Below, in pieces: positions 9,950-20,405 of a DNA stretch of 64,000 bases; the first letter of the stretch is position 1; each line of letters starts with the position of its first letter. The translations under genes and the position numbers were made by a program. Below the pieces are notes generated by a model. The model was given only the letters and a program-made list of their open reading frames with translations, had not been told where the DNA came from and made no database searches. Origin of the DNA: Chalara sp. BL73 (Eukaryota; Ascomycota; Leotiomycetes; Helotiales). Location of the stretch: the NCBI GenBank assembly GCA_918026815.1, contig CAKJVC010000030.1, positions 310,001-374,000 on the forward strand. The letters run 5' to 3'.

Positions 9950-10496
9950 TTCTCAGTAAGCTATATGCCCCTTGTTATGATGTTACCATTACTAACAACC
10001 CGGCCGTCTGGAAGCATGTATTACCATTTTTCCATCCTTCTCCTTCGCGAGATTTGCAATCAAGCTGCCAATGCGGTCCATTCCTACCGTGAGCTTTACA
10101 GCCTACGTCGAACTCACTCATTTATGGCCATATTTTTCGCTAGTCTCCAGCATCGTACATCTCGTACTTGTCAATGCAGACTGCTCTCCAATTGACGGCA
10201 ACTTCACAAAAGTCCTTCAAGGAGTCTCTTACTTGGACGAGATGACACCCTCTCACATCTTTGCAGGTTGTGCAAAAAACAAGCTGCGAGCTATGGCAAA
10301 CCGCTCGATGTTGGGAGAAGACTGGTTACAACTTGATGAGGAAGACCAATCCCATCATAACAACCGATTAGTAAACTACACCGCGGTAACCGAGAGTATA
10401 CTGCCCCGCCGTTTCGATGCATTAGAGAGCTCTATCTTTTCGCCTTACCCAGGCCAGGTATTATCTCGAGTTGACTACTGTATCATGAAAGGCTAA
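9950..10496 (+). pseudogene. C-terminal remnant of a Zn2Cys6-type transcription factor
   Basis: Consecutive pieces in three frames resemble the Fungal_trans C-terminal region: YAPCYDVTITNNPAVWKH (about 9958), REICNQAANAVHSYRELYSL (about 10047) and IVHLVLVNADCSPIDGNF plus LQGVSYLDEMTPSHIFAGCA (about 10150-10270). The pattern of a Cys-x-Ala-Ala helix, an aromatic YRELY-x-LRR segment and an IVHL helix is characteristic. At least two frameshifts separate the pieces, and the DNA-binding half is absent. Family call rests on pattern memory only. Confidence 0.5.
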
Positions 10497-10989
10497 GATT
10501 CAATGGGTTTGAGTTAATAACCTAAGGGCGCAGCTAGCTATTGTAGATCGAGCTACTTTTTGAGATCGCGTTAGCTATGCACAACATGGCAGATATCCTA
10601 CGTGGACTGAAAATGTCACAATTTGATACAGGATGGCAGATGGTCTTCTGGTCCGATGACTTGTTAACGCTCATATCGATAGTTAATGTCTCCTATGCTC
10701 TTCATGCCTATTTAAATAATGACTAGACTCCCCATCCAAAAACTGATCTGTCCAAAAATCTGACCCTCCACTGACGTATTGCCGCCAAACCCCGCCGTTA
10801 ACTACATTAGGACGCTAATGCAATTGACCATTCAGCGACAAGGGGTGTAATGTGGAAGGTTTTGTGGGTCCACTTGCGACAAGTGGTAGAACATGGAGGA
10901 AGCAGCCCTTAGAGTACTGCCTGCTTGTCCGCATGCGCACTTGCTACTATGCTCCCAAGAGTGTCATGAATAGCCTATTCCCACTACCC
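10497..10989. other. intergenic, nothing recognised
   Basis: No gene or repeat supported on either strand. Confidence 0.4.
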
Positions 10990-10994
10990 CAACC

Positions 10995-11307
10995 TGTCAC
11001 GAGCGGAGTCCTGAGGCATCCAGGCCAATCCCAGCCCGGAGGACGGCCACATAATGGAGTCTGCAGGAGTCCAGGGACTCCGGCAGGAAGACAAGACTCC
11101 AGCCCATAGCATGATATATAAGCAGTCATAATTTCATAGTTAGGAGCTTCGTGCTCAACCTCTTCATAGTTTAGCAATGTAGTTTATCTTGTTATACTTG
11201 TAACGTCTTCGCTTCTTAGTGAAGAACCGGAGTCTAGCTTACTTTATACATAACCAACGAGCCCCAAGCCCGGTTACTTGGGCCAAAGGCTAACCCCGTA
11301 CGTTACA
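10995..11307. mobile_element. 313-bp solo LTR
   Basis: Starts TGTCACGAGC, ends CGTACGTTACA, flanked by caacc at 10990-10994 and 11308-11312. A TATA box (gatatataagcag, about 11113) precedes taggagcttcgtgctcaac, shared with the LTR-like sequence at 7735. Complete solo LTR by structure. Confidence 0.85.
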
Positions 11308-11312
11308 CAACC

Positions 11313-11963
11313 TGCAAATGGAACAGAGGACTTTACACGACATTCTCGCCATGCATGCTAATGCTTCTCTTTAAGGCAACAAACTGCAAGCGATGAAAAT
11401 AAGTTTTAACTCTCCTGCGAGAGGTTGGATAAAAGCTTGCATATGCGCGAGAAGGGATCGGTTGGATAAAAGCCGTATATGCATGAGAATAGATCGGTTG
11501 GATAAAGGCCCGCTGTCACACTGCGCAAGAAGTCGACCACTATAGGTGCAAAGGTTCAAGGGCTTAAGGCAAAGGAGCAAAGAAGAAGAAAAGAAACGCT
11601 CAACTGCAACTGATCTCAAATACAGGATTCTTTAGCTTTATGCTAATCTCACTTAGGCACTTAGGGTTAAGGGTTTAATTTTCTACATATTAACTGCTTT
11701 AGTGGTATTCCGATCGCAGTGTTCTTCTACCCGGATATCTTGGAAGGTTTTATCTGATTTTCTATATTAACGTGGGTCGTCTCTACAGATTATGAAATTT
11801 ACTTTCCACTCCAGATAATTGTGCTATGTCACACAACATTTATAAACAAGTCCATTAGTACTAGAAAAAGTAATAAAATACTTGTCAGATAAATCCTTAC
11901 TGTCGCCGAACCTCCTTATTCTCAACAACCCAGAAGAAAATTCGAGATGCAACTCTAACATTC
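11313..11963. other. intergenic
   Basis: About 11440-11520 holds two diverged copies of a roughly 50-bp unit (ggttggataaaa...gcatatgcgcgagaa...gatc). No gene. Its right part is the 3' flank of the secreted-protein gene. Confidence 0.4.
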
Positions 11964-12296
11964 TCAACACCACACCTCCCAAGAAGTCATCAGGTTGTCG
12001 AACCCGTAAGCGGCAAAGCGGGGTACGTTTTGGCTTTCAAAAAAATCTAACCAATCCCCATTGCAACCAGCTTCCGAATACAGAGAAAGATAACAAGTAT
12101 TGCTGTACCATTCCATAGAGGATGCCTCGTCATTAACACTTGACCCAATATTGGTGCATCCTTTGCTTCCTTCCCCTGTCTTGTGCATAATCTCGCCCCC
12201 TTCGTAGTTCTTGTCCTTGTATAGATAGACGTGCCAGGCGGTGGAGAATGGAACTAGGACGAGAACGCTAGCAATAGAGATGATGGAGAATCTCAT
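11964..12296 (-). CDS. small secreted protein, beta/gamma-crystallin-like
   Basis: Single-exon 110-aa protein. Residues 1-20 (MRFSIISIASVLVLVPFSTA) are a signal peptide. The mature part is aromatic rich, has four cysteines and two similar halves, each with a V/L-x-LY segment followed by a Gly turn and a Ser-Ser or Asn block. This resembles the Greek-key layout of microbial crystallin-like secreted proteins, some of which are known as killer-toxin-like proteins. Family and function are inference; secretion and cysteine count are seen. The last codon before the stop is Cys, so the C-terminus looks native. Confidence 0.72.
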   Translation of the reverse strand: MRFSIISIASVLVLVPFSTAWHVYLYKDKNYEGGEIMHKTGEGSKGCTNIGSSVNDEASSMEWYSNTCYLSLYSEAGCNGDWLDFFESQNVPRFAAYGFDNLMTSWEVWC

Positions 12297-12760
12297 TTTG
12301 AGCGGTTTTGTTGTAGGCTCAGCTAGGACACGGCGAGTATAAGTTTCTTTTGCAAAAAGGTATAGAGAAAGAGAGGTGGTGGGAAGAGTACTAAGGTAGC
12401 TTGTGCTCGTCTGGCGCTAGTGTAGTATTCGGTAGGTAGGAGGCTCTGAAATTTGGGGATAGTTCGGTTGAGGATTATTGTGTGATACTATAAGTTGGTA
12501 CGGAAGCAAGAACAGAAGCAAGAACAGAACCTCCTTTGAAGGTTATATAGGCAAAGTCGAAATGGTTTTCTGTGATATTTTACCCCGAACAGTGAAGCTT
12601 GGTCTCTGGATTACTGGGCGTGAGGAGTAAGACGGGGCTTCTATCATGCCTTGTACTCTTTAATAGGCCATCGATATGACGAAGATTAATATAATAATCT
12701 GATTATAGTCACCGCAAAACTCCAACTGGGATTACGAGGGTTGGCGCGGGGCATCTAGTA
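12297..12760. promoter_or_regulatory. upstream region of the crystallin-like gene
   Basis: No coding signal. A tataagtt/tatata-type AT block lies around 12490-12550 and a tandem gcaagaacagaa occurs at 12503-12526. Presumed 5' region; no specific binding site identified. Confidence 0.35.
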
Positions 12761-12769
12761 GTACGGAAT

Positions 12770-13303
12770 GCCTCCGGCCAGGAAAGATTCGTATTTTTGA
12801 CCGAAGCTTTGATGAACCACCCCTCAAGCCTCCCGGTCGGAACTGGACAAAGGCTCTAGAAAAACGCCATCCAGAACTTATAGCACGAAGAGTCAATGCG
12901 TTGAACTGGAACCGTCACGAGAAAAACACTTATAGGAAGATCACACACTGGTTTGAGGTGATAAAAGACGTATTACAAGATCCGGCTGTCCTAGCCGAAA
13001 ATGTATATAACATGGACGAGACTGGTGTGATGCTATGCATGCCAGGCTTTGTCAAAGTCCTTGTAAGTAAGCACGACATGCGAGATTAATTATAGAGGTG
13101 TGCGAGTCAAGCGCACAACCGTGACTGCGATCGAATGCATTAGTGGTGATGGTAAGTATCAAAACCCTATGATTATCTGGCCAGCGAGTACTCATCGAAG
13201 CAACTGGACCACGTTTCCTACCTCTGGATGGCAGTATGCATGCTCCGACTCTGGATATACCGACTCTAAGATCAACTTAGAGTGGCTTAAGCGTAACCCG
13301 TGC
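12770..13303 (+). pseudogene. pogo-type transposase fragment (different family)
   Basis: Reads from the CENP-B DNA-binding end (PGRNWTKALEKRHPELIARR, about 12828) into the DDE domain (NVYNMDETGVMLCMPG, then a frame change near 13090, TVTAIECISGDGKY and SGYTDSKINLEWLKR). It is cut off at 13303 where unrelated sequence begins. Only the first catalytic Asp remains. Wording differs from the pogo copies at 1-7 kb and 19 kb, so it is a separate lineage. Confidence 0.85.
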
Positions 13304-13643
13304 TGAACTGAAAACCTTGCTTTTTATGGGGGCCAGCCCCCAAACCCCCGATCCTCGCTGCGCTCGAAACACTTTACGGCTGCCATTTGGCCTGTAACAG
13401 CTTGAAGCACAAGAACAGGAACAGGAACAGGATCTAGCACGAAACTAAGACGTGGCAAAAACGTAGCATGTTCAAGTATACACCGGTAGGCTGAAGCATC
13501 CGCGTTATATTGTCAATTAGTTGGCGATGTGCTTCCACATAGAAATCAAGCTCCCTTAGTCACATGACTGGCCAGTATATCACGTGATATTACAGCACAG
13601 GAAAAAATGTCAGGAATCGGCTTACGTAAGTAGGCCAAGGAGC
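13304..13643. other. GC-hairpin boundary and spacer
   Basis: At 13328-13348 there is a GC hairpin (gggggccagccccc) followed by aacccccgatcctcgctgcg, abruptly replacing the transposase. It may mark the end of another inserted element, but no duplication or partner end was found. Confidence 0.35.
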
Positions 13644-13645
13644 TA

Positions 13646-14789
13646 ACGTACTTGATCAGTTAGCTGGCCATGTCATCATCCTGGCCACTATCCCTGCAAC
13701 CACCACTTTTTTTCAGTTTTGATTTGCAATTGTATCACAACTACTTAAAATATCAATTTGCGGATTGAAATAATTGATTTATTGACGGTCAGGGCATGTA
13801 CGAGCAGTGCGCTCTAGCGATTTACATATACTACACTTCGCTGCGGCACGTGTACGTGCTGGAGCAACATTTTGATCAACTACCTGATTTACAACTTCAA
13901 TATTAGCTATAGCTTGATTCAACCTGTTTTAAACTTCTGAAACCCGTAAAACACTTTCTTTGCGTACGAATGATTTCTTTACAGCTTTTTTTTCTTGACT
14001 CTTTATATTAATGCATTTGACTTTTTAATATAATTAGCGGAGGTAGTACAAAGCCTGTAGATTGAATCGACTTTATTACAGTAACCCATTCGCGATTTCT
14101 AGGCTGTACAGATACCGTACGAAAGTCTGTAGCTATAACTACTTTTGAAGTAGATATTACACTTATTTGAAACTCCGTTTCGTCGAAGTTATAAATATTA
14201 TTTTTCGCAATTCTATATTTCTCAATTGTATTTCGTACGAGTCGAAACTAGCCTTGAATCACTTTAGGATCTTCGCATTTTGCTCGCTGATAATTATACT
14301 TTCGATTGTACTTCGATTTGAGCTGTAAATGTCGATTTATAAACCGTGAAACTTAGCGTTGGCTTACAGTTGGCTGCGCAGACGCGTCGCGCGTTGCTCG
14401 ATCCGCAAGCAATAGATTGGCCGCATCACGTACTAATAGTTGCGTTAAGGGCATTCCACGCGTATCTATATTTAATATCCAATTAATAAGTGTCGTTTCC
14501 TCCGTTGAAGTAAGTTTGCGGTTGGCAGAAAGAATACTAGACTTTGCGGGCACTCTTTTCAGTCGAGACGTTATTGTCGATCGTGGCGCGCCGTACGCAG
14601 ACGCGGCGGCCCGTAAGCTTGAAAATCGTCCCAGTCGATAGGCCTGAATGCCTAAAAGGATTCTCCTTTCTGTATTAGCTATTTGTAAGGTTGGATGTTG
14701 AGCAATTGCAAATCAAAATTGAAAAAAAGTGGTGGTTGCAGGGATAGTGGCCAGGATGATGACATGGCCAGCTAACTGATCAAGTACGT
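13646..14789. mobile_element. 1144-bp pogo-type element with 87-bp TIRs
   Basis: Bases 13646-13732 equal the reverse complement of 14703-14789 with one mismatch. TA lies outside both ends (13644-13645 and 14790-14791) and the tips are acgtacttgatcag. Inside, on the minus strand, is a shortened transposase: a CENP-B-type domain (LTSTEETTLINWILN, about 14500) and a stub of the DDE domain (NNIYNFDETEFQIS, about 14180), with the rest missing. Non-autonomous deletion derivative. Confidence 0.88.
13945..14553 (-). pseudogene. internally deleted transposase in the 13646 element
   Basis: The start MPAKSSILSANRKLT at 14553 leads into the HTH domain. After about 14353 the frame changes, and the reading RFINRHLQLKSKYNRKYNYQ to NFDETEFQ... 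ends near 13980. The second and third catalytic acids are absent. Confidence 0.7.
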
Positions 14790-15035
14790 TAGAGCATGTC
14801 TTCCCCTCATTTACTGCTCAGCGTTGTAGAGAATATCATCACCACTGAACGCTCCAACAAGCCCGTAATTCAATCACCGTGATACCTTCGCAGATCCTCT
14901 AATTGATTCCCTGTGCAATAGACCCTATTTCTGACAAAAAAGTCACTACACCACATCTATCCCCTCCATTATACGTGCTGGCCTTGAGCACTAATGTAGT
15001 AGATGTACATGATCAGTTAGATCGAGCTTTTCCTT
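14790..15035. other. intergenic
   Basis: Nothing recognised. Confidence 0.3.
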
Positions 15036-15345
15036 TCAGGCGTTTGCGCCATACAAGTTGAAGCTGTCGAGATCTGCCCCTCCCTCTACTAAAATTTCCA
15101 CAATTTTTGCGTTTCTACCTACTATTGCTAGATGCAATGCTGTCGCACAAGGTTATAACCTACCCTGCAGCCTCACATGCTAACGCTATGCCGTTCCGGG
15201 TGGGCGGTAGATGCAAATCCCTTGGCGCGGCAGAGATGCCTGCAACCGCCCCCTCGATTTGGCATCACACGGTGGGGCAGATTACCCAGGTAACACTCAG
15301 AAGCATTTGCAGCAAGTAGTCTCACAATTTTGTGCTACACCTATT
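15036..15345 (-). pseudogene. ankyrin-repeat fragments
   Basis: On the minus strand about 15050-15140 reads ALHLAIVGRNAKIVEILVEG followed by GADLDSFNLYGANA and a stop: one good ankyrin repeat. Near 15310-15335 a second piece reads KIVRLLAANASE. Between them the frame is lost and GGGTGGGCGG-type sequence is present. Remnant of an ankyrin gene. Confidence 0.65.
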
Positions 15346-15427
15346 TGGGTGGGCGGTTGTAGTGATCGTTGATGCTAAGAAATTTCATATTCTTGGACCA
15401 TTCCTACTTGGGTGGGCGGTTGCAGGT
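15194..15427. repeat. GGGTGGGCGGTTG dispersed short repeat
   Basis: The motif (t)gggtgggcggt occurs three times in direct orientation (about 15196, 15344, 15408), and tgcaaccgcccc once inverted (about 15240). Copies two and three share the longer ctacttgggtgggcggttg-type form. Origin unknown. Confidence 0.5.
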
Positions 15428-16890
15428 CCACCTGCTTTTCTGGTACTCGGGACATCACGATACATTTAGCAATAGAAGAAGCCACATCGCATTTTGCAAA
15501 ACGTTGTCCTTATCACGACTGACTATTGCGAAATGCATGGTTAAGCGCGCTTCCGGAAGACTGTTCCGAACTCCTCCAGCAGTGGCCTATTATTGGTAAA
15601 CAATGATTCCCAAATCTGAGAACAGCACTTTTCAATTCACGAAGTATCAATCTAGATTATTTGGATATAAGTATACTCGACCCTTGTAACCGCTCCTCGC
15701 AGGTTGATAAACCAGAATGTGAAGCATTTCAATATCCTAGGATACCGAAATGCACAGCCGAAGGGAACGGCGGGTAAACTAGCGCAATGACATACCTCGG
15801 AGTGCCATGCGGGTGGGGTCTTTGAGCCACCGAATTCGCCACCGCCTAACCATCATTCTACCACTGTGTAACACTCCACACCGAGAAGTCATCGAGAACT
15901 CCCTCCGTTGGAAATGTATATTTCCTTCCCGGCCTTATATCGAATTGCTATTTCATCTTCCTGATGCCTTCATCACTGCCCCCCATTATTCCTTGGACTC
16001 TCCCCTCGGACTCAGCCAAATAGCCAGTATCACCCCAACAAATATATAACTTGGCCGAAATGGTGGAGTCCAAGGCCAAGTGAAGTGATGTTGTTAATTC
16101 GTGGTCGTTTAGAAGCTTCCAATATTTGAAACTTTCTAACTGCGTCGGAGAGCATATATTTTCTGAATAGAAGATGCTTTTTGATGTGTGTCTGACATCG
16201 GTAACTCAATGCCACACTCGAATCCCTCAGATTTGAAAGACCCTGGGCATTCACGAGTACGTACGGAGGTTTCCAAGGAACGGAAGTCTATGATGTCAAT
16301 TTGAAAGGAAGGATCTTGGAGAGCATGAAGATTCAGGTCAAAGCAGAGGGTTGGGAAAAGCATGAGATTCTTGGAGAGACTTATGAATAGGTATAGCAGG
16401 TCCTACTGTGGTGTTTCTTTACTATCTGTTAGCAGGAGTTGCTGTGGAAACGGTTTGTTGTCTGTGCGCTGTACTATTAGTATGAGAGCTGCCCGCCATA
16501 CTAACAGAAGATAAGTTCAATCCCAACACTATCCTGAGCGGGTGTGGGTAATTTCCTCTTAGTTTCTGATCAGATTGAATGCCATTTGTGGAAAGTCTGG
16601 ATGCTGTTTCTAGACGAGATTGAATACTGTGTGTGGAGAAGTCATATGCTGTTTCTGGATGGGTAAAAAGCCGTGCGTAGTCAAAGCGAAATGCCCTGTG
16701 GAGATTATCTGTCTAGGTACAGTACATGTGGTTGTTCGAAAGGCGCACAGTATCAGCACGCCAGACTGCTCCGACGACCAAAGGCGATGCCACCCACGAC
16801 ATACAACAACGGCATAATGAAGATGGCACAATAAGGATGGCACATCAAAGAGCGTACGATAACACCATGTCTGATGGTACGCTATATCAT
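15428..16890. other. long stretch without a supported gene
   Basis: Short frames on both strands have no recognisable domain. A diverged tandem duplication of about 45 bp lies at 16571-16662 (gattgaat...gctgtttctrga twice). Probably decayed accessory DNA. Confidence 0.4.
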
Positions 16891-16894
16891 TCTT

Positions 16895-17320
16895 TTATTC
16901 TCAGAACCTTATTAATACCTTGCTCAATCCAAAAGAAAAGTCGACGGCCACATCAGACAATGAGAACCAGAACAAACCTTTGCATTTGGCGGTGCTGGAT
17001 GGACACGAAGAGTGATTAAGGAGCTGCTCGACTATGGAGCCGACACCTTTCAAGTTTTTGTACGCACAAAAAACGGGACCGGGTTCGACTACAAAACCTT
17101 CACCACATCCTATATTGGAATTCCTGTTTATCTGATTCTGATCTTTGGTTTCAAGTTCCTCACTAAGAGCAAGGTTGTTCAACCCATGCTAGCTGGCTTT
17201 TATACTGGGAAAGCCGAGATCGATCGGGAGGAAGAGGAGTTCCTTGCGAGGAAAGCCGCGGAGAATAAGAATAAGCAGCAGGCAGGACGGTACTATCGGC
17301 TGATTTCCTGGCTTTTCTAA
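16895..17320 (+). pseudogene. ankyrin scrap joined to an amino-acid-permease C-terminus
   Basis: About 16975-17045 reads NKPLHLAVLDGHEE, then after a 1-nt shift VIKELLDYGADTF: an ankyrin repeat. Directly downstream, 17064-17320 reads NGTGFDYKTFTTSYIGIPVY, then LAGFYTGKAEIDREEEEFLA, and ends YRLISWLF, which is the C-terminal end of a yeast-type (YAT family) amino-acid permease with its last membrane segment and acidic tail. The other transmembrane segments of such a permease are absent. The fusion is probably a rearrangement junction, not a functional gene. Confidence 0.75.
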
Positions 17321-17946
17321 AGTTCAACATGAGCGGTAAATTGAGGAGTCTTGTTATATAGCAGGATCTTTCCAGTCAGAAATTAATGACACGCCAACTT
17401 ATGTGCGTCCATCTTGGCCCCACCATCTCCTTCCTCTATTGCTTGTATTGATGCGTGAGCGTATGTGTATGTCTGAAGTGATATATTATCATGGTAAATT
17501 CATTCCCAATGGAAATAAAGCTTTGTTCTTTTGTGAAATCGGTTTCGCGAATGGAATGGAATCAAGCCTCTGATTGAAGTAGTACCCATGTCCATCCGCT
17601 ATTGTGTAATCATCATTTGAAATACAGTACCAGATTTCTTTGATGAGGCTTCGATGGCAAATCTACAAACAAGCAACCAAGGGCAGAGGAATTGATACGA
17701 CTTGGAACGATTTCCCTAGAATGGCTCCGTAAAGCGGGGGCGATAAGCCTGCTTGCATTATCTCCCGGAGTATACGGAATGATCGGCAGCTTTCCTGTCT
17801 CCGAACGCGCCGGCAGCCATCGCTCGTGCTGCTTCTCATCTTCCAAACTCAATTTTGCCAGTGGGCTTTGTAGTACAAATAGTACAAAGTCCCATGTTAA
17901 AAAGCCTCTGGCCCTGTATGCATTTTATCCCTCCCTTGATACCACA
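17321..17946. promoter_or_regulatory. 5' region of the aminotransferase gene
   Basis: The aminotransferase frame is open upstream to 17692, but that part is low complexity and unlike the family, so it is treated as 5' UTR. No other gene seen. Confidence 0.4.
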
Positions 17947-19294
17947 ATGCCATCCACAACCCGGACCCAAGTACGGGACAATATAAGTGAAGAAGAAGAT
18001 GTTAGGGAAACTACAGCATTCGCAAATCTACCGGCTAGACCAATCGACGAAGCTTTCAATATCCTCCGCCTCTACGCGGAAGATGAATATCCCAACAGAG
18101 TTGCCCTGGGAGGCGGTGTCTATCAGACGGAAAATGGTGAACCATGGCCACTACCTTCGGTCGCCAGTGCAGAAGCTACAATTTTCGAAAGAGCAGATCC
18201 CCACAGACACCAATATCTTGGCATAGCCGGTGATCTCTCCTTTGTCAGTCTTGCTCAAGATCTTGTCTTCGGTCTGTCAAAAAGCGATAGCGAAGAAAAG
18301 GCGAGAATTGCCTCTGTCCAAACTATCTCTGGTACTGGCGCAAACCATATTGGTGCCATTTTTCTTGCCAATTATCTGAAGCCCCAGCGAGTGTGGATTT
18401 CTAACCCAACATGGATCAACCACCGCCGCATCTGGGAAGTGGCTGGAGTAGAAGTTAATGAGTATCCCTACTACGATGCTACAACTCGTTCATTTGATTT
18501 CGAAGGCACCATCAATGTGCTTGAGAATAAAGCCAAACGGGGAGATGTAGTCTTACTACAGGCATGCTCGCACAACCCAACAGGGCTAGACCCGTCTAAG
18601 GAGCAATGGAAGCAGATAGCGGACGTCTGCCAGAAGAGTAAACTGTTTCCCTTCTTCGATTGCGCATATCAGGGTTTCGCGACTGGCAACCCTGAACAGG
18701 ATTCGTGGGCTGTACATTATTTTCTGGGGTTGGACATTGAGATGTGTGTTGCCCAGTCATTCAGTAAAAGCTTTGGTCTCTATGGACAAAGAGCTGGTGC
18801 ATTTCACCTTGTATTACCAGGAAAGGATTCCACGTACAAGGAATCTGTGTTTCAGAACCTCTGCTTCCACATCAGAGGAGAATATTCCACGCCGCCGAGG
18901 GCTGGTGCTGCGATAGTCAAAGAGATATTGTCCGACAATGACATGTACCGGCAGTGGCTGGACGACTTGGGGGTTATGAGTGGTAGGATAAAGAAGATGA
19001 GGCAGGAGTTATATGATTGCCTCGTAGCCCTTGGAACCCCGGGTACCTGGGAGCATATCGTACACCAAATCGGCATGTTCTCCTACCTGGGTCTAACGCC
19101 TGGCCAGGTTGCTGTTCTCAATGAAAAATATCATATTTATGCCATGAGTACTGGACGGGCTTGCATTGCTGGGTGTAAGTTGCAATCTTGCTGAAGTTTC
19201 TGGTAAATTTGTGCTAACTGTCTGACTAGTAAATTCGGCCAATGTTAAGTATGTAGCCAAGGCAATTGATTATGTTGTCAGGAATGTGGAGTAA
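17947..19294 (+). CDS. aspartate aminotransferase-like, PLP dependent
   Basis: Class I/II aminotransferase exchanging the amino group between aspartate and 2-oxoglutarate, via pyridoxal phosphate. Exon 1 is 17947-19174 and exon 2 19230-19294; the intron 19175-19229 starts GTAAGT and ends CTAG. The spliced protein has 430 aa, the usual length for cytosolic forms. Seen: NPTWINH and ACSHNPTG substrate/cofactor loops, DCAYQGFATG with the PLP-binding Asp and Tyr, and the Schiff-base lysine in SFSKSFGLYGQRAG. The normally conserved GAYRDENGKPW segment is GVYQTENGEPW, so it is a divergent paralogue and its substrate may differ. The start was placed at the ATG just before MPSTTRTQVRD. Confidence 0.9.
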
Positions 19295-19317
19295 GAAATC
19301 ATGTCATATCACAAGAT

Positions 19318-19335
19318 GTGACAAAATTTTGTCAC
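19318..19335. terminator. perfect 18-bp palindrome downstream of the aminotransferase
   Basis: GTGACAAAATTTTGTCAC, 24 bases after the stop. It could affect 3'-end formation or be an element terminus; nothing decides this. Confidence 0.3.
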
Positions 19336-19412
19336 AAAAAGGCTGCTCCTGGCCAGGGGTTTCTGGCGGAGCATTACAACCTGTAAATCCATAACTTCTA
19401 TACTGCAACATA

Positions 19413-20291
19413 ACGTGACGTATGGGCCTCTCGTGAATATGGGCTTCTCGTGCATTTCGCCCCAACCCCCAACCTTTTAACCCCTACAACTACCCACCAT
19501 GGGTTATAAACGAACAGCTAATAAAGCGTATTCCGAAGAAGACATACAAAGGGCAATAACTAGCTGGAAAAATCAAGAGTTTCGGTCGAAATCAGCTACA
19601 GCAATCCATTTCGGTATTCCACCTCAAACACTGCGTGATCGGATGGCTGGGCGTAAATCGCATACAACGGCCCATGAGAAGACCCAATTACTCTCAAACG
19701 TGGAAGAAAAAACTCTAGAACGATGGATTCCACGACTTACAAGTACTGGATTTCCAGCAACTCCTGCGTTGGTTATAGAAACAGCTGAGCAGATTCGCCA
19801 GGGACGCGTCAAGCTTACCCTCTCCGAGTACCCAACCTATTCAGCAACGTGCAATTGGCTACGAATGGCTCTACCGGTTCTTAAATCGATATCCTACATT
19901 AAAAGGAACCTACTCTAGACAATTAGAGTCTGCAAGACAACAAGAGCTTACGTACGACAAAGTATCCCAGTGGTTTATGGCATTCCGGTCGCGTTGCACA
20001 GAACAAAAGTGCGAACTACAAACGTGTATAACATGGACGAGACGGGATTCGCGGTTGGAACAACTCAATCTACGCGTATAATAGTAGACTCAAGGGAGAA
20101 ATCTAGTTGGAAGGCTACACCTGGTCGACAAGAATGGATAACTGCAATTGAGTGTATTGACGCTGCTGGAGGGGCACTCCCACCAATGGTTATATTTAGA
20201 GCTCAAAACACCAATTCAGGCTGGATACCACCTAACGCGCCAGCTAATTGGAGGCTCTCAACTAGTAAAAGCGGTTGGACTTCTAATAAAA
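19413..20291 (+). pseudogene. pogo-type transposase relic, copy A
   Basis: TA then acgtgacgtatggg at 19413 looks like a pogo terminus, with two CTCGTGNAT sub-repeats. The transposase starts at 19499 ([20 protein letters not shown]), runs through the HTH/CENP-B part, shifts frame near 19860-19915 and again near 20000, and continues NVYNMDETGFAVGTTQS to SKSGWTSNK. There a foldback MITE begins; the second and third catalytic acids are missing. Its 5' terminus lies partly outside the duplicated unit. Confidence 0.85.
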
Positions 20292-20294
20292 TAA

Positions 20295-20402
20295 TACAAA
20301 TAAACTAATATTTAGAAAATTTTATTATAATTATTTATATTACTGTGTAGCAATAACTATAAATAATTATAATAAAATTTTCTAAATATCAGTTTATTTG
20401 TA
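20295..20402. mobile_element. 108-bp foldback MITE, copy A
   Basis: Nearly perfect hairpin: arms of about 45 bp (tacaaataaactaatattta... against its complement) around a loop of about 18 bp. TAA lies on both sides (20292-20294 and 20403-20405), the duplication typical of PIF/Harbinger elements. AT-rich, non-coding, inserted in the pogo relic. Confidence 0.8.
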
Positions 20403-20405
20403 TAA

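Noticed and set aside
17692..17946. 85-residue N-terminal extension of the aminotransferase
   Set aside because: Family members start near the 17947 Met; the extension has no targeting-like or conserved sequence.
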